From assembly GCA_025927655.1 (NCBI GenBank), contig JAICKY010000007.1:1-38955 (forward strand): a stretch of 38,955 bases of DNA. The letters run 5' to 3'. The position numbers and the translations under genes are program-made. Source of the stretch: Candidatus Saccharimonadota bacterium. Lineage in GTDB: Bacteria > Patescibacteriota > Saccharimonadia > Saccharimonadales > UBA4665. This document shows positions 26,227 to 33,825 of this stretch, in pieces (the stretch's first letter is position 1; every line of letters begins with the position of its first letter). Below the pieces are notes generated by a model. It did no database searches and had not been told where the DNA came from. It worked only from the letters and a program-made list of their open reading frames with translations.

Positions 26227-27777
26227 TTACTTCGCTTCCTTCTTAGGCTTTACTTCGTAGGTTGCAGCGATGCTCTTTGCAACCTTCATGACCTGTTCGT
26301 TCTGCTCGTCAGTCGGCTTGTCGCCGGTGTTGATTGCCTCGATAAGCTTGGCGTGCTTACTTTTCAGTTCACGGAGCAAGGCTTCGCGCGCAGTATCGAT
26401 TTTATCAAGCGGCACCACGTCGAATGCACCGTTGTTGGCAGCGTAGAGCACGCTGTACATTTCCCAGATAGCGTACGGAGCAAACTGCGGCTGCTTCAAT
26501 AGCTCAGTCAAACGTTGGCCCCGCTCGATGGTATGACGGGTGTCGTCATCGAGGTCGGTACTGAACTGGCTAAAGGCGGCAAGTTCGCGGAATTGCGCGA
26601 GTGACAGCTTCATACCGCCACCGGCAGCCTTGATAGCTTTGGTCTGCGCATCACCACCCACACGGGATACCGATAGACCAACCGAAATGGCCGGGCGAAT
26701 ACCCTGGTAGAACAAGCTCGTATCGAGGAAGATCTGGCCATCGGTAATGGAGATGACGTTGGTAGGAATGTAAGCAGAGATATCTCCAGCCTGGGTTTCA
26801 ATAATCGGCAGCGCAGTTAACGAGCCCGCGCCCAGATCGTCAGAAAGCTTAGCGGCGCGCTCAAGCAAACGAGAGTGCAGGTAGAACACATCGCCAGGAT
26901 AGGCTTCGCGGCCTGGTGGACGGCGGAGCAGCAGTGACATTTGGCGGTACGCCTGAGCGTGCTTGGTCAGGTCATCGTAGATGATAAGCGCGTGCTGCTT
27001 ATTGTCGCGGAAATATTCGCCCATTGCAGCACCGGCGTATGGCGCCAGGTAGAGCATAGCTGCGGGGTCAGACGGAGAAGTAGCCACGATAATAGTCTGG
27101 TCCATCACGCCTTCGCGCTTCAGGCGTTCCTGCAGGGCAGCCACCTTGGACAGTTTTTGACCGATGGCAACGTAGACGTTGACGACACCGGTCTTCTGAC
27201 GAGCCTGGTTTACCATAGTATCGACAGCAATAGCGGTCTTACCGGTCTGGCGGTCGCCAATGATAAGCTCACGCTGGCCCCGGCCAATTGGTACCATGGC
27301 GTCGATGGCAACCAAACCGGTCATCATTGGTTCGTGCACGTGCTTGCGTGCCAATACGCCAGGGGCAGGGCGTTCTATGCGGCTCATCTGCTTGGCATTG
27401 ATGGGATCGCCGCCATCGATAGGATTACCCAGTGGGTCGACTACGCGGCCAACCAGCTCAGGACCAACCGGTACTTCCAGCACCTGGCCGCTTAGACGCA
27501 CTGTAGCGCCTGCTTTTACATCGGTGGTGTCGCCAAGGATCACGGCACCGATTTCGTCTTCTGCGAGGTTAAATGCAAATGCGGTAACTTTCCGGCCCGA
27601 AAGGCCATCGATTTCGAGCATTTCGTTGTAGCCTGCCTTTGCCAGACCGTAGATCTGAGCGATACCGTCACCCACGCGTGTTACCACGCCTACATCTTCG
27701 ATTTCAGGACGAGCCTTCAGCTCAGCAATGGCTGCGCGAATATCGTGTGAAAGTTCCGTTATTGATAATTCAGCCAT
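26227..27777 (-). CDS. atpA: ATP synthase F1 subunit alpha
   Basis: This is the non-catalytic nucleotide-binding subunit, 516 aa. The P-loop [15 protein letters not shown] is near residue 170, and the [30 protein letters not shown] block and the arginine-finger segment [18 protein letters not shown] are conserved. The N terminus starts with a helix that meets delta. An AAAGGA-type ribosome-binding site lies within the 3-nt gap region after atpH. The C terminus is Lys-rich. Confidence 0.98.
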   Translation of the reverse strand: MAELSITELSHDIRAAIAELKARPEIEDVGVVTRVGDGIAQIYGLAKAGYNEMLEIDGLSGRKVTAFAFNLAEDEIGAVILGDTTDVKAGATVRLSGQVLEVPVGPELVGRVVDPLGNPIDGGDPINAKQMSRIERPAPGVLARKHVHEPMMTGLVAIDAMVPIGRGQRELIIGDRQTGKTAIAVDTMVNQARQKTGVVNVYVAIGQKLSKVAALQERLKREGVMDQTIIVATSPSDPAAMLYLAPYAGAAMGEYFRDNKQHALIIYDDLTKHAQAYRQMSLLLRRPPGREAYPGDVFYLHSRLLERAAKLSDDLGAGSLTALPIIETQAGDISAYIPTNVISITDGQIFLDTSLFYQGIRPAISVGLSVSRVGGDAQTKAIKAAGGGMKLSLAQFRELAAFSQFSTDLDDDTRHTIERGQRLTELLKQPQFAPYAIWEMYSVLYAANNGAFDVVPLDKIDTAREALLRELKSKHAKLIEAINTGDKPTDEQNEQVMKVAKSIAATYEVKPKKEAK

Positions 27778-27780
27778 CCG

Positions 27781-28215
27781 TTATTCCTTTCCGGCTCCCG
27801 TTAACTGTTTGAACTTGTTCAATTTGCCTTGGACGCTCAGGTCCAGCTGTTGGTTGGCAACGCTGATGCGTACGCCACCAATCACCGCCGGGTCGGCGAC
27901 TTCCGTCACTACAACCTTTTCTGCCTGAGGATAAAGTTTCTTAACCTGGGCAGCGATATCCTGCTTGGTGGCATCAGTCAAGATGTGCGCAGTTCGCGCG
28001 ATCACCTCGACATAGCCAACACGCGCCCAATCAGCGGTAATGTCACGTAATATACTGTCCAGCTCACCCGTGCGTCTGGTCTCTAAAAGATACGACGCTA
28101 CCGAATCGATATATTTTTTTCGATCGCGTACATATTCTTTAGTTTCATAAACATCGGTGTAGTACATATGGGCAGCCACCGCTTCAGATATAACGCGACG
28201 AGGAGCCTTTGCCAT
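27781..28215 (-). CDS. atpH: ATP synthase F1 subunit delta (OSCP)
   Basis: This peripheral-stalk subunit links alpha to b. At 144 aa it is shorter than the usual 175-180 aa. The C-terminal signature is clear: VVVTEVADPAVIGGVRISVANQQLDLSVQGKL split over the last 50 residues. The shortening is at the N terminus, where the alpha-binding helical domain is reduced. Position between atpF and atpA supports the call. The start overlaps the atpF stop by 1 nt. Confidence 0.9.
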   Translation of the reverse strand: MAKAPRRVISEAVAAHMYYTDVYETKEYVRDRKKYIDSVASYLLETRRTGELDSILRDITADWARVGYVEVIARTAHILTDATKQDIAAQVKKLYPQAEKVVVTEVADPAVIGGVRISVANQQLDLSVQGKLNKFKQLTGAGKE

Positions 28216-28745
28216 TACGCTTGGCCCTTCAGAGCTTTGTCGATAAGCGCTGCATCTTTTGCAGCATCAACTTTTTCGCCGATAATCACTTCAGTGGCGT
28301 CGCTCACCAAGCCTACGATTTCACTTTCGAGCTTCTTCCGAGCGCGCGCCATTTCGTTTACAGCACGTTCTTCGCCCTCTTTTATGATTACGGCGGCTTT
28401 GGCAGAAGCTTTTTCCTCGGCGTCACGAATTGCCTGACGGCCTGCGTCGTGAGCTTCTGCTATGAGACTATCAGCTTCGACCCGGGCATCGGCCAATGTC
28501 TCAGAAATTTTAGCTTCAAGCGCAGCCTTATCCTTCTTCATCTGTTCGCCCAGCGACACGCCTTCTTCGATGATTTTGCGGCGCTGTTCGAGCAGCTTGG
28601 AAATCGGCTCAAACGCGTAGCGTTTGAGCACCAAGAATGCCAGTACGAACGTCACCAGCTGGATGATGAACGCTTTGCCATCAACACCAAGAGAACCAAG
28701 TCCCGAGGAGCTGTCCGCAAATTGTGTCATTGTAGTTGTTAGCAT
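28215..28745 (-). CDS. atpF: ATP synthase Fo subunit b
   Basis: This peripheral-stalk subunit of 176 aa has one N-terminal helix (FIIQLVTFVLAFLVLKRYAF) and a long, charged coiled coil (about residues 40-165) that runs along F1. The pattern LEQRRKIIEEGVSLGEQMKKD is typical. An alternative start at MTQFADSS (28730) is possible; neither ATG has a clear Shine-Dalgarno. Only one b gene is present, so the stalk is a homodimer. Confidence 0.93.
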   Translation of the reverse strand: MLTTTMTQFADSSSGLGSLGVDGKAFIIQLVTFVLAFLVLKRYAFEPISKLLEQRRKIIEEGVSLGEQMKKDKAALEAKISETLADARVEADSLIAEAHDAGRQAIRDAEEKASAKAAVIIKEGEERAVNEMARARKKLESEIVGLVSDATEVIIGEKVDAAKDAALIDKALKGQA

Positions 28746-28776
28746 TAATTTTCTACCGTTTAACTGTTTACTGGGA

Positions 28777-29028
28777 TTATTTTACAAAGAAGGTTGAAGC
28801 GAAGGCCAGAAGTCCGTAGACCTCGATCAGGCCAACGAACACCAAGGCCTGGCCAAGGAATTTGGAAGCTTCTGGGTTGCGGCCAACGGCTGCCAGGTAG
28901 TTTGCACCTACCAAGCCGATACCAATGGTTGGCCCGATAAAGCCGCCGCCGATCATGATACCGTGAGCAATGGTCTGCATTGCTTCAGGCGAGGTTACGG
29001 TGCTGGCTACTGTTACTAATGGTGACAT
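28777..29028 (-). CDS. atpE: ATP synthase Fo subunit c
   Basis: This is the ring-forming proteolipid: 83 aa in two helices joined by the polar loop GRNPEA. The ion-carrying carboxylate is Glu69 in GLIEVYGLLAF. The next residue is Val, not the Ser/Thr that helps bind sodium in Na+ rings, and no Gln is seen at the matching site of helix 1 (GGGFIGPTIGIG). This points to proton coupling. AAGGAG lies 9 nt before the ATG, suggesting strong translation for the multicopy subunit. Confidence 0.95.
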   Translation of the reverse strand: MSPLVTVASTVTSPEAMQTIAHGIMIGGGFIGPTIGIGLVGANYLAAVGRNPEASKFLGQALVFVGLIEVYGLLAFASTFFVK

Positions 29029-29131
29029 GTGTTTTCTCCTTATTACTTGCTAGTGTTTGCCATCTCGGTCGAAATCGAGGCATCTTCCTTGCCAGAAGAT
29101 CACTCTGTCCGACCGCGAGGCGGTCTTATTT
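29029..29131 (-). other. Structured spacer between atpB and atpE
   Basis: The 103-nt gap holds three small hairpins: GACCGC/GCGGTC (29111-29125), ATCTTC/GAAGAT (29082-29100) and CTCG/CGAG (29064-29079). They precede the AAGGAG of atpE. The other operon gaps are mostly overlaps or under 60 nt. In several bacteria atpE is translated more than its neighbours with the help of its leader; a similar role here is inference. Confidence 0.45.
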
Positions 29132-29995
29132 TTATTCTTTTGCCTCCTGCGAAACCGCCACCATTGTTTCAGCTGTTGCCGGCCCGGTCAAGTCGTGGTC
29201 ATATGCCGTATTAACGGTGATGGCCAGATAGTTAACCGCCAGGATAACAAAGATATAAGCCTGCAATGCGCCCACGCCAAGCTCCAACAGCGTGAACGGC
29301 AGCGCCGTGATAGGTTCTAGCGCACTGGCAGGCACCAGCAGGCCGCCCAGATATGCGAACACGGCAATGACGATTTCGCCGATAGCCATGTTCAGGAAAA
29401 GCCGGAGCGCCAGGCTGAATGCGCGTGTAAGGTCAGTAATCATTTCGATCAGGCCAATCACCAGATACAGCGGATTCAGCGGGCTGCCCATAAAAAAGTG
29501 ACGAATATATTTAAAGAAACCACCGACCTCACGAACGGAAGCGATATAGACAAAACCCATCGTCACCAGACCCAACGCAACAGTTGTGTTCAGATCGGCT
29601 GTCATAGGACGGAACAGGGGATGACCGTGGATCTGGATAGCATCGCCAACGCCCGGTACCAATCCGGACCAGTTGTTAAGCAACACAAAGAAGAAAAGCG
29701 TTACGAAGAACGGCACATATTTTCGGGCAACGGCTTTATCGGTAAAAGCGCCCTCTACCAGATCTGAGGCAAAGGTTACACCTGCCTCCACGAACTGGGT
29801 CAGCCCGCCCTTCGGGCGGATGGTGACTTTACGGGCAACATACATCAGCCCGGCCACGATCAGGATACAAATAAGCCATCCATACAGAATGGAGTTGGTG
29901 ATATGCAAACCCGCAATGGTGAAATCCGACCCAGGTGCCACATGGACCACGGGGCCGTCATCAGCAAACCGGTTTAGCAACATTGCTCTAAACAT
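29132..29995 (-). CDS. atpB: ATP synthase Fo subunit a
   Basis: This is the static half of the proton channel, 287 aa with five to six membrane helices. The essential Arg is Arg198 in SLALRLFLNMAIGE, matching the E. coli Arg210 motif. The last-helix signature ELGVGALQAYIFVILAVNYLA is conserved. The N-terminal segment (HVAPGSDFTIAGLHITNSILYGW) is typical of the family. Its start overlaps the stop of the upstream small membrane-protein gene. Confidence 0.95.
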   Translation of the reverse strand: MFRAMLLNRFADDGPVVHVAPGSDFTIAGLHITNSILYGWLICILIVAGLMYVARKVTIRPKGGLTQFVEAGVTFASDLVEGAFTDKAVARKYVPFFVTLFFFVLLNNWSGLVPGVGDAIQIHGHPLFRPMTADLNTTVALGLVTMGFVYIASVREVGGFFKYIRHFFMGSPLNPLYLVIGLIEMITDLTRAFSLALRLFLNMAIGEIVIAVFAYLGGLLVPASALEPITALPFTLLELGVGALQAYIFVILAVNYLAITVNTAYDHDLTGPATAETMVAVSQEAKE

Positions 29996-30354
29996 TACTC
30001 CTCATCCTCCTCTTCGTACGATTTCTGGACAGCGCGTTTCTGGGCCTCTGTCAGTTTCGGCACCGGCAGACGATTGGCGGCCTGCATAGCCTGCCACATA
30101 ACCAGGCCGGAACCAATAAGCGCCAGGCCCAGGCCAGCAAACGTCCAAGCCGAAGTAGCGCCCAGCTTCTTACCCAGCTCCACACCACCGATGATTGGCA
30201 CCAGCACCACGACTGCCAGCTGCCAGCTCATAGTCAGAGCAGCGGCCAGAAACTGCTGGCGCCCAGCAGTTGTTTTTTGGTCTAAAGTGGAAGGTGTGTC
30301 AGCACCTTTGGTAGAAGTCGGCGCGTTAATCGCTGGCTTGTGTGAAACTGTCAT
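29995..30354 (-). CDS. AtpI/AtpZ-like small membrane protein, first gene of the ATP synthase operon
   Basis: This 119-aa protein has two hydrophobic helices (ALTMSWQLAVVVLVPIIGGVELG, about 37-60, and WTFAGLGLALIGSGLVMWQAM) and an acidic C terminus (SYEEEDEE). This fits the AtpI/AtpZ group (ATPase gene 1), implicated in c-ring assembly or Mg2+/Ca2+ transport. I place the start at ATG 30354 because the operon promoter lies 10 nt upstream; longer in-frame reading would run through that promoter. Sequence similarity to characterised AtpI is weak, so the name is positional. Confidence 0.75.
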   Translation of the reverse strand: MTVSHKPAINAPTSTKGADTPSTLDQKTTAGRQQFLAAALTMSWQLAVVVLVPIIGGVELGKKLGATSAWTFAGLGLALIGSGLVMWQAMQAANRLPVPKLTEAQKRAVQKSYEEEDEE

Positions 30355-30364
30355 CGTTAGATTC

Positions 30365-30394
30365 AGTATAGCATCTCTGTTACGCCGGTGGCAA
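30365..30394 (-). promoter_or_regulatory. Promoter of the ATP synthase operon
   Basis: On the minus strand TTGCCA (30389-30394) and the extended -10 TGCTATACT (TATACT 30365-30370) are separated by 18 nt. The -10 ends 10 nt before the ATG at 30354, predicting a very short or absent 5' UTR. Confidence 0.7.
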
Positions 30395-30445
30395 GAGCGG
30401 AAACCTGTACATACGCTGAATCGCTGCACGTTTTCAGCCTGTGGG

Positions 30446-30577
30446 CCGGAAAAGTAGGTTATGCCCTGATCTGCAGACCCGGGAAACAGGGATCTCATTC
30501 ATGGTCTGAAGACAAACCCTAAAGGGTTTTTCTGCGCCCCTTGGCCCTGACGGGCCTGCGGGGCACTACTTTTCCGG
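30446..30577 (+). repeat. Second intergenic repeat family, copy 2, enclosed by a long-range stem
   Basis: The conserved part is 30509-30576: AAGACAAACCCTA, GGGTTTTTCT, a GC-rich nested hairpin (GCCCC/GGGGC enclosing GGCCC/GGGCC) and CTACTTTTCCG. It matches copy 1 at 6915-6977. In addition CCGGAAAAGTAG (30446-30457) pairs perfectly with CTACTTTTCCGG (30566-30577), closing a domain of about 130 nt. CAGACC and GGTCTG inside can also pair. It occupies most of the 347-nt gap between the divergent atp and glutaredoxin promoters. No known RNA family is recognised. Confidence 0.6.
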
Positions 30578-30667
30578 TCTGCTAGTGAGGGCTGGTGAAC
30601 ACGGGGGTAATGTCTGGGTATTTTTCGGTCGGCGACCGGGGATAATGAGCGCATATATCACGCTGTG

Positions 30668-30694
30668 CTATACTATGTATAGTAAAAGGAAGGA
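30668..30694 (+). promoter_or_regulatory. Glutaredoxin promoter, palindrome and ribosome-binding site
   Basis: The extended -10 TGCTATACT (TATACT 30669-30674) lies within the palindrome CTATACTATGTATAG (30668-30682), a possible operator. AAGGAAGGA follows at 30686-30694, 7 nt before the ATG. This gene therefore has a leader with a strong Shine-Dalgarno, unlike many neighbours. Confidence 0.55.
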
Positions 30695-30701
30695 TTATTC
30701 G

Positions 30702-30953
30702 ATGACTCAAACAACTCCTCAGGTGACCGTATACAGCGCCACTTGGTGCGCATTCTGCCACGCTGCCAAAGATTACCTCGACAAAAAGGGCGTAAAATAC
30801 ACCGACAAAGATGTTGACAGCGATATGGCTATCGCCAAAGAAGCTATGGAAGTCAGCGGTCAAACTGGCATCCCGGTGCTGAATATCAACGGCGAAATCA
30901 TCATTGGTTTTGACCGCCCGCGCATCGATGCCGCGCTTGCCGCAACAGCGTAA
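30702..30953 (+). CDS. Glutaredoxin-like protein
   Basis: This 83-aa thioredoxin-fold protein has the redox motif CAFC (Cys16-Cys19) and the cis-proline segment TGIPVL (Pro58), followed by the usual GFDRPRI helix start. It would reduce disulfides or glutathione mixed disulfides, or serve as NrdH-type donor for ribonucleotide reductase. No signal peptide, so cytoplasmic. Which thiol reduces it cannot be read here. Strong Shine-Dalgarno and promoter suggest good expression. Confidence 0.92.
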   Translation: MTQTTPQVTVYSATWCAFCHAAKDYLDKKGVKYTDKDVDSDMAIAKEAMEVSGQTGIPVLNINGEIIIGFDRPRIDAALAATA

Positions 30954-31028
30954 AACTGTAAGATTTTTTACATACCCACCACTAGCAAAACACTATGATA
31001 AAGGTGCAGAAGCTAAAAGGAGGGTATC

Positions 31029-31502
31029 ATGTCAGTTACAGAACACGGTCCCGGTGAACAATTCGCTCAGGCAGAGATACCCAGAAAAGACGGCTTTACG
31101 GAGCCGTCTTTTCTTATTGACGAGGGTGCCGCCCCGGAGACAATAGTGACCCTATTGGAGTTTCGTATCCAGTTCAATGCAGATCCACAGAGAAGTCTTG
31201 CCGATCTGCAACGTTTCAAAGCCAATCCCACCGTGCCGCATGCTACCACAAGCGTTGAGTCACCCGAACCCGACAAAATATGGCATGATCTAACGGACCA
31301 CTCCCGGGAAACCAGCTCGAGCTTCGATTTCGACCCGGCTACACGGAGCGTTATACGGCAGGACAGAGTCTGTCAACGCCTGCTACGAGAAACAGATCCT
31401 GCGGCGGGAGTACGGCTGCGCGTGCGGCGCCTCGAGATATTCCTGGAAAGGCTGGCGCTGGCACAAGGCCTGGGGAAGACGTCGATTGAATCCGCGGAAT
31501 AG
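31029..31502 (+). CDS. Hypothetical protein, 157 aa, with an intragenic terminator-like hairpin
   Basis: I do not recognise this protein. It is hydrophilic, without signal peptide or membrane helix. The N-terminal half is acidic and the C-terminal 60 residues are Arg-rich and helical (VRLRVRRLEIFLERLALAQGL). AAAAGGAGGG (about 31016-31024) precedes the ATG, and a TATGAT lies further upstream, so translation initiation is well supported. A perfect 13-bp terminator-like hairpin lies in codons 19-29. It may be regulatory, or the reading frame may be misread downstream. It ends 15 nt before the corrinoid adenosyltransferase gene. Confidence 0.6.
   Translation: MSVTEHGPGEQFAQAEIPRKDGFTEPSFLIDEGAAPETIVTLLEFRIQFNADPQRSLADLQRFKANPTVPHATTSVESPEPDKIWHDLTDHSRETSSSFDFDPATRSVIRQDRVCQRLLRETDPAAGVRLRVRRLEIFLERLALAQGLGKTSIESAE
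31083..31114 (+). terminator. Terminator-like hairpin inside the 157-aa gene
   Basis: AGAAAAGACGGCT and AGCCGTCTTTTCT form a perfect 13-bp stem around TTACGG. The T-rich 3' arm, with an A-rich 5' arm, resembles an intrinsic terminator that works in either direction. It starts 55 nt after the ATG of the 157-aa frame and 130 nt after the glutaredoxin stop. It could end glutaredoxin transcripts or act as an attenuator overridden by translating ribosomes. Confidence 0.6.
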
Positions 31503-31504
31503 TC

Positions 31505-31510
31505 TACACT
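31505..31510 (+). promoter_or_regulatory. -10 box of the corrinoid adenosyltransferase gene
   Basis: TACACT ends 7 nt before the ATG at 31518 and overlaps the end of the preceding gene. No Shine-Dalgarno is present. A leaderless start is likely if this promoter is used. Confidence 0.4.
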
Positions 31511-31517
31511 AGACCAT

Positions 31518-32087
31518 ATGGCGTTTGAAGATTTTGACACGAAAGAGTCAGTTGTAGTGGTGTACACCGGCGAAGGTAAGGGAAAGACCAGTGCGTCCTT
31601 AGGCCTTATGACGCGCGCCCTCGGCAATCGCTGGAATGTGGCATTCGTGCAGTTCATAAAATACTGGGGCGTGGGCGAACACACGTTTATCCGCGATATT
31701 ATGCCGCTATTCAAAGACCAGCTGCTGTTCTATAAAGGTGGCAAAGGCTTCTATAACGCCGGTGATCTTTCACCGCAGCAGATCACGCCCGAACAGCACA
31801 AGCAAGCCGCACAGGAAACGTACGAAAAGGCGCTGGAATGCGCCGCATCCGGTGAATTCCAGCTGGTTGTTTGCGACGAAATAAACAATGCCGTACACGA
31901 TGGGCTACTAACCGAAAAGCAACTGCGCACACTGATTGAGACACGATCCCCAGGAACCAGCCTATGTCTAACCGGCCGAGATTTCCCGGAAAGCCTGCTG
32001 AAACATGCCGACATAGCCACCAACATGACCAAAATCAAACACCATTTCGACGACAAGTTCCTGGCAAATAAGGGGATCGACTTCTAG
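31518..32087 (+). CDS. cobO: ATP:corrinoid adenosyltransferase, CobO/CobA type
   Basis: This 189-aa enzyme adenosylates cob(I)alamin or its precursors. The unusual P-loop GEGKGKTS (18-25), AFVQFIKYWGVGE, the VVCDEINNAV segment (Walker B-like), the TGRDFPESLLKHADIATNM block and the IKHHFDDKFLANKGIDF tail match the CobO/CobA/BtuR family throughout. No cobalamin biosynthesis, transport or B12-dependent enzyme gene is in the window and no cobalamin riboswitch is seen. It may salvage corrinoids from a partner organism. Two nt separate it from the next gene, implying an operon. Confidence 0.88.
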   Translation: MAFEDFDTKESVVVVYTGEGKGKTSASLGLMTRALGNRWNVAFVQFIKYWGVGEHTFIRDIMPLFKDQLLFYKGGKGFYNAGDLSPQQITPEQHKQAAQETYEKALECAASGEFQLVVCDEINNAVHDGLLTEKQLRTLIETRSPGTSLCLTGRDFPESLLKHADIATNMTKIKHHFDDKFLANKGIDF

Positions 32088-32089
32088 CC

Positions 32090-33133
32090 ATGTTCCTGCC
32101 ACGGCGACCGCTTCCAGCAGAGTCGTTCGGTGGGTCTTACGGTGCGGTTGACTTGCCGGAAGTTGATGCAGACGTCAGCCCAGTCGCTGACACCTTTTCA
32201 TTGGGCGACTACAGTCGGATTATGGTATATGACAATCCTGCCGCCAGGCGAGCCGCAGCAACAACCGGAGTTATTAAAAACTTCAAAACCACAGGTGACC
32301 AGCATGGACTCACCATCAACAGGGCCGAGACATCAGCATCTCTGGCTGACAATGTCAGCTCACTACACGAAAATTTATTGCCAGGAGACATCCTGGCAAT
32401 CATAGCCGGCGACGGTGGAGTCAGCGCCATGCTGGAAGCAGTCCGGCTTGGTGGGCATGAGAACCCGGTACTTATCATCGGCGGTGGCAACAAAAATGAC
32501 ATCGCTCATCAGCTGCTCCAACCGCGGCACATAAAACACCCCGAGCAGGCGCTGGCCGTCGCGGCCATACGGCAACTTCGCCCGATACTGGCGGCATTCC
32601 GCGGTGCAGACGGTGCCGAGCAAACCGTGGGCGCTTATGGATACATCAGCAGCGGTGTTAGTTCTACTGTTGCGCGCGATGTTACCACTGCCGAATACCG
32701 AAAAGCACGGGAACACGACGCGTTGGGGGACCGGCTCGTTGCCGAGTGGCGAACAACCATACGGGACTACCTGCGGGCACAGCCGTTTCACGTTAGACAC
32801 ACGGGACAGCCCTCACGACCCGCCATCGACATCGTCGCCAGCAATGGCAACCGTATGGCAGGCTTGCTGCACCCCCGGGCAGAGCTGCTGGAACCGGGCT
32901 TTCGATTTATAGAGGTCCGGAATAGACTCCTGGGGCTTGCCGCACTAAGCGGTATGGCAGCAGGTATGCCTGTGGGCCGGAACGTCGGGCCTGATGCGTC
33001 TGTTGAACTCGCTATGAGCCGCACGCCAGCTGCGTTTCTGCAAATTGACGGCGAAGTCCAGCAGCTGGTTGGCGACACAATGTTGCATCTGAGCGTCGCG
33101 CCCACGGGTGTCAATGTCCTGACCACCCGTTAG
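32090..33133 (+). CDS. Diacylglycerol kinase-like lipid kinase (DAGK catalytic domain)
   Basis: This 347-aa protein shows the pattern of the DAGK/NAD-kinase superfamily: LAIIAGDGGVSAML (Asp108) in place of GGDGTxxE, then IIGGGNKNDIAH in place of PxGTxNDFA, and a C-terminal beta-rich domain with LQIDGE. The kinase nucleotide loop is divergent (GDGG for GDGT). The likely substrate is diacylglycerol, undecaprenol or another lipid, but this is not shown by sequence. It is co-directional with and 2 nt after the corrinoid adenosyltransferase gene. No obvious functional link to that gene exists. Confidence 0.7.
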   Translation: MFLPRRPLPAESFGGSYGAVDLPEVDADVSPVADTFSLGDYSRIMVYDNPAARRAAATTGVIKNFKTTGDQHGLTINRAETSASLADNVSSLHENLLPGDILAIIAGDGGVSAMLEAVRLGGHENPVLIIGGGNKNDIAHQLLQPRHIKHPEQALAVAAIRQLRPILAAFRGADGAEQTVGAYGYISSGVSSTVARDVTTAEYRKAREHDALGDRLVAEWRTTIRDYLRAQPFHVRHTGQPSRPAIDIVASNGNRMAGLLHPRAELLEPGFRFIEVRNRLLGLAALSGMAAGMPVGRNVGPDASVELAMSRTPAAFLQIDGEVQQLVGDTMLHLSVAPTGVNVLTTR

Positions 33134-33223
33134 CAAAAGGACGTTGCTCACCAGGCAAGATGCAATAGAAGCTGGCCATAATACTGTAAGGAATCTTACA
33201 ATTTCTACCATACTTACATCTGT

Positions 33224-33229
33224 TATACT
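33224..33229 (+). promoter_or_regulatory. -10 box of the thermonuclease gene
   Basis: The extended -10 TGTTATACT ends 8 nt before the ATG at 33238, predicting a leaderless mRNA. No Shine-Dalgarno is present. Confidence 0.5.
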
Positions 33230-33237
33230 AGCTGCAA

Positions 33238-33825
33238 ATGAGTTGGAAGGTACGACGCACGCATAAGATCAGCCTGGTTTCCGTGCTGCTGATTTTGTTT
33301 GTGGCGATTGGGCAGCAGCAAGGATGGTTCGAACAAGCCGGCAAAGGAGTGCTGACCAACCAGCCGGGACTTTACACCATAAACCACTTTGTGGACGGCG
33401 ACACGATTGCCGTCCACATGAACGGCACGAGCGAGACCATCCGCTTTATTGGTATAGACACGCCCGAAACACATAAACCAAACACGCCAGTGCAGTGCTA
33501 TGGCCCGGCCGCAGCGGCCTACACCCAGGCCCGCATCAAAGCAGCCGGGAGCAAAGTACGATTGGTATCGGACAGCCTGAGTACAAACCGCGACCGGTAT
33601 AACCGTCTGCTGCGGTATGTGTACCTGCCTGACGGCACCGATTTGAACCAGCAAATCGTAGCAAACGGCTATGGATTTTATTACCCCTACTTTCCGTTCA
33701 GCAAAAAAGCGCAGTTTAAGGCCGATGAACAGGCTGCCGTGTCAGCGCACAAGGGTCTGTGGGGCAGCTGCAAGCCCACGCCAACAGACGATGGCGGCTA
33801 CAAAATGGACGAACCCGTCAGCTAA
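33238..33825 (+). CDS. Thermonuclease (SNase-like), membrane-anchored or secreted
   Basis: This 195-aa protein has an N-terminal hydrophobic helix (ISLVSVLLILFVAIG, residues about 11-25) after basic residues, then a staphylococcal-nuclease domain. Catalytic residues are visible: VDGDTI, RFIGIDTPE (Arg, Asp, Glu) and NRDRYNRLLRYVY (Arg). The enzyme would cut DNA and RNA outside the cell. The helix may be a signal peptide or an anchor; no clear cleavage motif is seen. Reduced CPR bacteria commonly lack nucleotide synthesis, so degrading external nucleic acid would fit. The 3' end overlaps the convergent GT2 gene by 4 nt. Confidence 0.9.
   Translation: MSWKVRRTHKISLVSVLLILFVAIGQQQGWFEQAGKGVLTNQPGLYTINHFVDGDTIAVHMNGTSETIRFIGIDTPETHKPNTPVQCYGPAAAAYTQARIKAAGSKVRLVSDSLSTNRDRYNRLLRYVYLPDGTDLNQQIVANGYGFYYPYFPFSKKAQFKADEQAAVSAHKGLWGSCKPTPTDDGGYKMDEPVS

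Noticed and set aside
26941-27495. Open frame of 184 codons on the plus strand opposite atpA
   Set aside because: It covers the conserved ATPase core of atpA. Long antisense frames are expected from the codon use of such genes.
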